The position numbers and the translations under genes are program-made. DNA of 64,000 nt from Tenodera sinensis (taxonomy: Eukaryota; Arthropoda; Insecta; Mantodea; Mantidae): positions 149,816,874 to 149,880,873 of the forward strand of contig CM060965.1 in the NCBI GenBank assembly GCA_030765045.1, given 5' to 3'. The notes under the pieces were generated by a model, which had not been told where the DNA came from, searched no databases, and saw nothing but the letters and a program-made list of their open reading frames with translations. Shown in pieces: positions 57,561 through 64,000 of this stretch (position 1 is its first letter; every line of letters begins with the position of its first letter).

Positions 57561-59890
57561 GACTGGATATCTTGGAGCAGTTGGAGGTCAGTTGAACGAT
57601 CTCTGAGACTTTGGAGAGAGCTTAATGAATCAGAAATTATAAGAAATTTACTCTCACTAGATTGGATGATGTATGTTAAAGCTTGCTTAAGTGCAGAAAG
57701 TTCGCAGGAGAATATGGAATAATATTTAGGGAGTTTCAGCTGAAGTTTCTTATCTGGGGTAATTATGGCACATCCATTGTCGCTGTCCGTTTTGGAACCA
57801 TCAGTGTAGATAAATGTATGGTTAGGGTAGGCATTTGTTATTTCTTGAAACAGCTGTTTATAGCAAGATGCATCTGTATGGGATTTATGGTAAGCTGTAA
57901 TATTCAAATTTAGTTGAGCTGTTGGTATTCTCCAAGGTGGTAGACAATGAAACTTTCTGGGCATTATGGCAGGAACTTCTATGTTATATTCTTCAATGCA
58001 TTTGCTTATTTTAGATTTAAATGACATTTCTTTTTGTGAATTAGCCTGTAAACGTTGGTTGGACGTTTCTGGGAGGACGTACTGGTATATCATTGATTCG
58101 GGTCTTGCTAAAGTTTTAAGGGTGAATTTTAGGCTCAGATCTGTTCTGCGGACGTTCAATGGTGGTTCGTCGGTTTCCATTGTTAAGGCAGAAACAGGGC
58201 TGGTTCTGTAAGCTCCCAAGCATATTCTTTGAGCTGCTGTTTGAATTGTATCTAGTTTCTTTAAAACTGAAGATTTAGCTGTATTGTAGATCTGGGCTCC
58301 ATAGTCGAGTTTACTTCTAATGAGAGCTTGATACGTTCGTTTGAGGGTACTGAGATCAAAACCCCAGTTTTTGCAGCTTAGGGTTTTTAGTACATTTAAT
58401 CTTCTGGGGCATTCATTTCTCATATCATCAATGTGATGTTTCCAGCTTAGAGTTGCATCAAACGTTAAACCTAAAATTTTGATAGCCTTCACTGAGTCGA
58501 TTAGCTTGTTATCCACGCAGATTGTGGGGTTTGGAACTTTACATGGTGATTTGGAGAAGCATACGCATTTCGATTTATGATATGACAAGTTAAGACCAGC
58601 ATGATTAGTCCAAGTGTGCAGATTTTCCAGTGTTTCTTGAAGAAGTGTTGCAGTAGTAGAGGGGTTTTTCCCCTTACAAAAGATAGTTAGGTCATCTGCA
58701 AATAGTATACCTTTTGCAGGTGGTGTAATACTGCTTACTATACTGTTGATAGCTATGAGAAATAGTGTGACACTGATTACTGATCCCTGTGGAACACCTC
58801 TATTAATGGATTCTTCTTTTGACATGGTTCCTTTGTAGCGAACTTTAATTTTCCATTCCTGAAGGAAGTTGTCAATAAAGTGATACAAATTACCACGGAT
58901 ACCGATGTTACGTATTGTTTTGAGTATGTAAGCTCGTGAAATTTTATCATACGCTTTTTCTATATCTAGGCTTATTGCCATGAGATGTTGTTTCTGTGTA
59001 AATGCAGCTTTTATTTCAGAATCAAGTATTAAAAGATGGTCAGTGGTGGATCGAAACTGGCGGAAACCATTTTGAAGTTCGGTGAAGAACTGCATTTTCT
59101 CTAGTTTCCAACGCAATCGGTTATTTATAATTTTTTCAAGTATTTTAAACATAGAGCAGGTGAGGGCTATAGGTCTGAAACTTTCAGGTGAAGTAAGATC
59201 TTTGTTTGGTTTGGGGATGGGTACTATAGTTGCTGTGCGCCACTGTTTAGGAAAAGTTCTTGAGTTCCATATATAATTAAGGATTTCGTGAAAGTAAACC
59301 AGTCCATCTTGCGGTAAGGATTTTAACATTACGTAAGGAATGTTATCCGGTCCAGGGCTGGAGCATTTACTCTTTTCAAGTGCCTCCATGAATTCTGTGA
59401 AAGTAATGTTATCATTGTAGTTTTCTTGGTTATTTTCGTCAGGTTGGTAGCAGTGGGTCACCTTGCTTTCGCAAGCTTCTTCTCTTGAGGCCTCTGCAAA
59501 AGTATGCGCCAGTATGTTTGCTATGGTTTGGGGGTCAGTACTTGTACTGTTTGTTGTATAATTGTGGAAAACTATATTATGTGTTCCATCGTAAGATCCC
59601 CGTATTTTGCGAATTTTTTGCCATACCACTCGTGACGGGGTTTTTCTGTTTACAGTGGACACGAATGTTAGCCAGGACTCTTTCTTGCTGTGCTTTACTA
59701 CTCGACGTGCTTTAGCTCTGGCTTTTTGAAACTCGATTTTGTGTGTGGGGGTAGGTTGCCTTTTGTATTTATAATAGGCTTTATTTTTTAATGCTATCGC
59801 TGTTTTACATTCTTCGTTCCACCAACATACAGTCTTCCTAGAAACAGGGTATATCCTAGGAATAGTGACCTCGGCGGAATTGAAAATCAC
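57539..59890 (-). pseudogene. LINE ORF2 part 2: reverse transcriptase and RNase H
   Basis: A 783-codon open frame. RT landmarks in order: KSKCSSPGPDNIPYVMLKSL, WRTATIVPIPKPNKD, SFRPIALTCSMFKILEKIIN, LQNGFRQFRSTTDHLL, AISLDIEKAYDKI, GVPQGSVISVTLF, and the catalytic FADDLTIF at about residues 395-402. RNase H follows: TFIYTDGSKTDSDNG (first Asp, about residue 695), CELSALKQAL (Glu), FLIISDSLSSLQSL (second Asp). The frame ends at 57539 because of a frameshift near 57560-57575. There is no internal stop, so the lesions that inactivate the copy are few. It begins with a GTG, being an internal segment of ORF2 and not a true start. Confidence 0.95.
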
Positions 59891-59907
59891 TTCTGCAAAC
59901 GAGTTTA

Positions 59908-60696
59908 TTAGTTTGTCAGTATCTGACTGAAATTCATGGGGGATGTTAGATAGGATAAATTGTCAGAGACGTGTGCTCTGAACTTGTTCCAGTTTGCGCA
60001 TTTTAAATTCCATCGTGGCTGACAGTTAAAACATAAAGGAATGTTATTTGCATTAGTTAATAAAATTGGGAAATGGTCACTGCCATGTAATTGCTTGGCG
60101 ACTGTCCATTCAAATTTATCTTGGATATCAGGAGTGATTAATGTTAAGTCGGTTGCACTGGAAGTACCGTTGGCTGTACTGAAGTGAGTTTGTGAGGTAT
60201 CGTTAAGCATATTGAGATTTTCGTTGTGCAAGAGCTGCTCCACTATTTTACCTCTTGCGTTGGTATGCTTACAACCCCATATAGCACTATGGCTATTAAA
60301 ATCGCCCAGTATAATAAATGGTTTAGGAAGTTGTTGTGTTAACTCCTGCAGTGCATGTAAATCAAGTGGGCTTTTATTTGGTAGATATATGTTGCAAATG
60401 GAAATAGGTGTAGGAAGGTTTACTCTAGTGGCAATTGCTTCAAGTTCAGTTGTAAGCGGTATTGCCTGATGTTTGATGCTGTCTTTAACGTAGGTTACTA
60501 CGCCGCCACTAGCATGGAGGCAGTCCTTGCGGTTTTTGTGATATTGAGTATAACCTCGTAATGATGCAACATAGTTTCCTTTGAAGTTAGTTTCTTGAAT
60601 GCACATAATTGCAGGGTTATGTTTATTGATTAAGAGTTTAAGAAACTCGAAATTGCCATGGAAACCATTAATATTCCATTGAAGTATGTTATTCAT
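59908..60696 (-). pseudogene. LINE ORF2 part 1: apurinic-type endonuclease
   Basis: It starts at ATG 60696 (MNNILQWNINGF). It has the endonuclease/exonuclease/phosphatase fold motifs: N at residue 10, IQETN with Glu 35, the GDFNSHSAIWG block at 131-141, TDLTLITPD at 182-190, and GSDHFPI at 205-211, whose Asp/His pair is catalytic. All key residues are present. It nicks target DNA to prime reverse transcription. The frame ends early at 59908 because of a frameshift near 59930-59945; ORF2 continues in the next frame with AEV..TIPR, so the two were originally one protein. Confidence 0.93.
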
Positions 60697-60739
60697 ATGT
60701 TAATTTTGTTTATGGGATAAGGTGTTATATGTATGGCGA

Positions 60740-62051
60740 TTAGTTTTCGGGACACATCGGTTTTGTTCGCTCAGAGGCATTGTTGACCTGATTAATGTAT
60801 TCCAGCAGCTTTTTTTGAATTTTACTACTTCTGGTCTTTATACTACGCTCTGTATAATAGGGATAGACTTTTTGCATTGTGTTCACTAGAGATTCTAGAT
60901 CTGAAGTGTATTCCAAAGCTATGGGAACAATGTTTGTTACTCCAACACTGTTTTCCATAAAGCTTTGGAACTGGCTGAAGTTTAGTGCATAATTGTGGGT
61001 GTCGGCGTCGATAATATGTTTAATTGGTCTGAGAGATTCAGCTATTGACGAAATAAGGTTTGCTTTCTTAACCTTCTTAGCCTGCTGTGAAGCGAGGAGG
61101 TGCCGCGCTTCTTTTCCATAAGCATTATCCTCTGTATCAGATGTGCTGTTTGATATTGGTCGTTTAGGTCTTGTTTGTGTTTCCATTAGCATAGGTTCTG
61201 GGGAATTGTTGTGTTCGTCTTGAAATGGCAGGATGGGCTCAGGGGTAGAAGTGAGGTTATGTGATTGCTGCTGTCCAGTATCTTTTCCTTTAGGAGGGGA
61301 AGGGGGACGGTCCTGGAGGTTTTTGGTAGCGGTAGGCAATTCAGGAAACATGTCTTTGTTTAAGACCTGAGGAGTAGTTTCTTGTATACCGTCAGCTTCA
61401 CGGCAATTTTTTGCAAAGTGGCCTTCCTGCTTGCAGATGAAGCAGGTAGGGGTATCCGCTGTTAGGTATATCCAATATTTAGTGCCTTCATATAGGATCT
61501 GTATGCTTGGAGGTAATTTCTCCACATCATTGGGTGGAATATAAAACTGACGTCTGAAGCTAAGGATATGGGAAAGTCCTGGCTCTGAAATGCCAGCTCT
61601 TAAGTAGGTAATGTTTGACATTAGTTTAATTCCATATGCATTTAGCTGAGTTCCTATGAGTGAGTTTGGTATAACTGGACACACATTTGAAAGAACGATT
61701 CTTTTGTTTGGAGTAATTAGAGGACGGACCCGAAGAGTAACATTGTTTATATTTATTTTAGGATGTTTGGTAACCAGTGATTCTGCTACTTTAGATGACG
61801 TTAGGTATATGCATATTCTGGAGTTAGAGATCCGTGAGATAAACTTTGTTACTTGGGTCGGTTAATCTACTTACTGCGAGAGCGTAGTCCCTGACGGTAA
61901 GACCCTCATGGGAGTCGATGATGATAGCTTCTTCTTTCTTGGGAGAAGTCTGAGTAACTGTAGCATAGCTGGAGTTTCTTGTAGTGCTGTTGTTCATGGT
62001 GGTTGTGTCGACGTTGTGAGACGGTAGACTGCTGTACTCAGCAGCTGCCAT
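60740..62051 (-). pseudogene. LINE ORF1 (gag-like RNA-binding protein), one frameshift
   Basis: It starts at ATG 62051 (MAAAEYSSLPSHNVD...). The first frame stops at 61824, but homologous-looking sequence shifts frame near 61843-61850 and then stays open to TGA/TAA at 60740. The second part has one CCHC zinc knuckle, CFICKQEGHFAKNC (C-X2-C-X4-H-X4-C, about 61400-61443), preceded by an RRQFYIPPND region usual for this protein type. A Pro/Ser/Thr/Gln-rich linker and a Lys-rich segment (SQQAKKVKKANL) follow. In LINEs this protein coats the element RNA. The end of ORF1 lies 43 bp before ORF2. Confidence 0.88.
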
Positions 62052-62274
62052 TGCTTCTGTTGGTGTACACTGGTTTGCTGTGTGAGGATTTTTAATAATG
62101 TCTTACTAACCCGCTTGTTATACTCGTTTAATTGTTAACATACGAGAAAGCATATTTAGTAGACTCGTTCTACTTATCCGTTATGTACGGTGAGCGTCTT
62201 TTGGATTCAGATTATTGATGTGTATCGGAGAACGTTTAAAAGTTGATTTCTTTGCTGTCACGGCCTCCTGTGAA

Positions 62275-62287
62275 TGGTCTTTGTTTT
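62275..62287. repeat. LINE target-site duplication, right copy
   Basis: TGGTCTTTGTTTT, exact match to 56835-56847. The copy abuts the 5' end of the LINE, so the insertion is not 5'-truncated within the duplication. Confidence 0.88.
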
Positions 62288-63020
62288 ATTTTGACTTTCT
62301 TGTGTTTTTATTTACATTTTCTGACTTCAACATAAGCTTGTAAATGCAACCTAAAAGTTGTGGGGATAAATCGTCAATTAATGGACAACGCCATCTATTT
62401 CAGCTAGTACATAATAAAAATAATGATAAAAGTTTAATATAATTACAGTAGTTTCTAATTTAAATGGCTCAAAATCAGCATTTTTACATCTGCGTAAAGA
62501 CTCATTTTCCACCTTGTGTGGACATAATAAAAACTGGCAAAAAATAAAAACTATTAGGAGTAAATTACCTGATTCACTACATTTAAGTTTCGAGAGAATA
62601 CCTTTACGTCCTGTGCCAACCCAAATGCGCCAAACAGATCACAGGTGACGAAACAGAAAATATAATTTGCTGATGTTGCTCGTTGAATGAAGCTGACATA
62701 CACTACAACTGGTACAAGCATCTCCTGGCGTTCAAGTTGCTTCGGTTTAATGGCGCATGCTATTCAATCAGATCAGAGCTGATCAAATGAGGAAAATTAT
62801 TCAGTAACGTGCTAACTTCCTTTTACAACAGTGGCGAACCGCGGAGGTATTTCTGGCGTTGCAGTCAATCTTGAAACACGGTAACCGGTGTAGTGAATTA
62901 TTTGTGTTTCGCAAATGCAGGCCATGCCTACATTCTGACCAACTACAAAGTTGAGGAGGATGGCTCACTTAGGTTTTGGGTAATTTGCATTCCAGCTTAT
63001 AAAATGGCGATTAATTATGA
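62288..63020. other. Unassigned region
   Basis: Pre-insertion flank of the LINE; AT-rich and without recognised features. Confidence 0.35.
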
Positions 63021-63645
63021 TGTTGGAAAAACCCATAACAACAATAACAACAATACTGCGACGACGGCCGCCGAAGCACATTAGAAAGCCCAGGTAGACT
63101 ACCTCGGACCACTACGGGGTGAGTAAACAAGGTAACAACAGAGCGGGCCGCAATAAGGGCCGATTTTTCTCGACTCGAGAACCATTCGACTGGTGACTTG
63201 TTTAGGAGACGTTTATTGAGAAAATATGTACTCGTATTTTCCAGAGAATTCGCCTGCAAGTGGCCTGACCTATATAAGCGAGTCGGCACGGCCAAAGAAA
63301 TCACTTTTGAGAGAGAGAGACAACAATTGGTTTTTAAATATTCTCTACTCAGCATTGAGAGTTTGAGCATATGTATTGCCATAGACAGTTTTAAACATAT
63401 AATCATTGCGTCGGAGTTGTTCATTGTGTGAGGCAATGTTCATTGTGGAAGCAGGTGTTTGTTAGAGAGCGGAGTAGAACTGTGAGCGGTGAAGTGTATG
63501 TCAAGGTTACAAGAATACAAAACAACTGAGTTGCAAGATAACTACGAATTTGAAATTGTGCTAAGGATAAGAAGAGAACTGTTTTTTTATTGTTTCAGTT
63601 TTTGAAAATAAATAAAGTGATAGGAGAAGTAACTTATCTTTTCAT
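63021..63645 (+). other. Possible LTR or promoter-like segment
   Basis: A TATA box TATATAAG at 63271-63278 lies in GC-richer sequence (CGAGTCGGCACGGCC follows), with AATAAATAAAG at 63607-63617 about 335 bp downstream. This arrangement is what an LTR with U3-R-U5 would show. Clear TG...CA ends and a target duplication were not found, so it could be a host promoter or chance. Confidence 0.35.
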
Positions 63646-63659
63646 TTGTCATACGTCTT

Positions 63660-63972
<313 letters not shown>

Positions 63973-64000
63973 TATTAGCGGCGGCGGCGTTGACATTAGT

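Larger units (their letters stand above)
56848..62274 (-). mobile_element. Near-intact I-type non-LTR retrotransposon (LINE)
   Basis: This is a copy-and-paste retroelement running right to left. It has a short 5' UTR (62052-62274), ORF1 (gag-like), ORF2 (endonuclease, reverse transcriptase, RNase H, C-terminal zinc knuckle), a 3' UTR (about 56870-57009) and a poly(A) tail seen as a T run at 56844-56869. It is flanked by a 13-bp duplication (56835-56847 and 62275-62287), so this appears to be a full-length insertion. About three frameshifts break its ORFs: near 61850, 59940 and 57570. With the repeat ends this clear and so few lesions, the insertion is fairly young. The RNase H domain points to the I superfamily; the exact clade is not resolved. 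Confidence 0.93.

Noticed and set aside
59082..59715. Plus-strand frames opposite the LINE ORF2
   Set aside because: Antisense shadows of the reverse transcriptase frame.

Overview
The window is eukaryotic DNA from a repeat-rich, AT-rich genome, most likely an insect. The mix of relics points that way: insect-style mariner/Tc1 transposases, Penelope-like GIY-YIG pieces, an RNase H-bearing I-type LINE, hAT, Tigger/pogo and tRNA-derived SINEs. A large polyneopteran-type genome would fit, but nothing here fixes the species. There is no prokaryotic gene organisation, no rRNA, no functional tRNA and no CRISPR. Nearly all long reading frames are transposon relics or shadows of microsatellites.

Layout. 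1-660: decayed mariner-type transposase. 0.66-13 kb: mostly unassigned AT-rich DNA with a tRNA-like relic, a (TA)n array, two SINE copies and a Penelope 3' piece. 13.3-24.8 kb: four plus-strand copies and one damaged minus copy of an unnamed dispersed family (here 'family R'), plus an RTE-like LINE tail, a second Penelope piece and a near-perfect foldback. 25.3-25.8 kb: a 520-bp internally deleted mariner with long terminal inverted repeats and a TA duplication. 26.5-31.1 kb: mariner relic, Tigger/pogo N-terminus, SINE and a short hAT-like element. 31.9-34.8 kb: three copies of family R nested inside one another with a SINE. 35.7-39 kb: a possible TIR element and Tc1 and mariner relics. 40.7-44.05 kb: a TIR-bounded hAT relic. 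45.9-49.5 kb: two more family R copies, one split by a 1,026-bp solo LTR with a GTAC duplication. 49.6-50 kb: a Penelope GIY-YIG fragment. 50.6-53.5 kb: the only candidate host gene, a small multi-exon gene on the plus strand. 54-55.6 kb: foldback, mariner relic, SINE. 56.8-62.3 kb: an almost intact LINE on the minus strand with a 13-bp target-site duplication. 63.66-64 kb: a large compound trinucleotide array.

The most notable signals are three. (1) Family R, about 0.8-1.2 kb, has short subterminal inverted repeats, a 3' hairpin and a microsatellite of different type and length in each copy; this resembles DINE-1/HINE (Helentron-derived) elements. (2) Insertions into family R copies can be dated and bounded by comparing interrupted with uninterrupted paralogues. 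(3) A possible unrecognised small protein gene at 50.6-53.5 kb has phase-consistent splice sites and an optional hydrophobic C-terminal exon. All homology statements are from reading translated motifs by eye; no database search was run.
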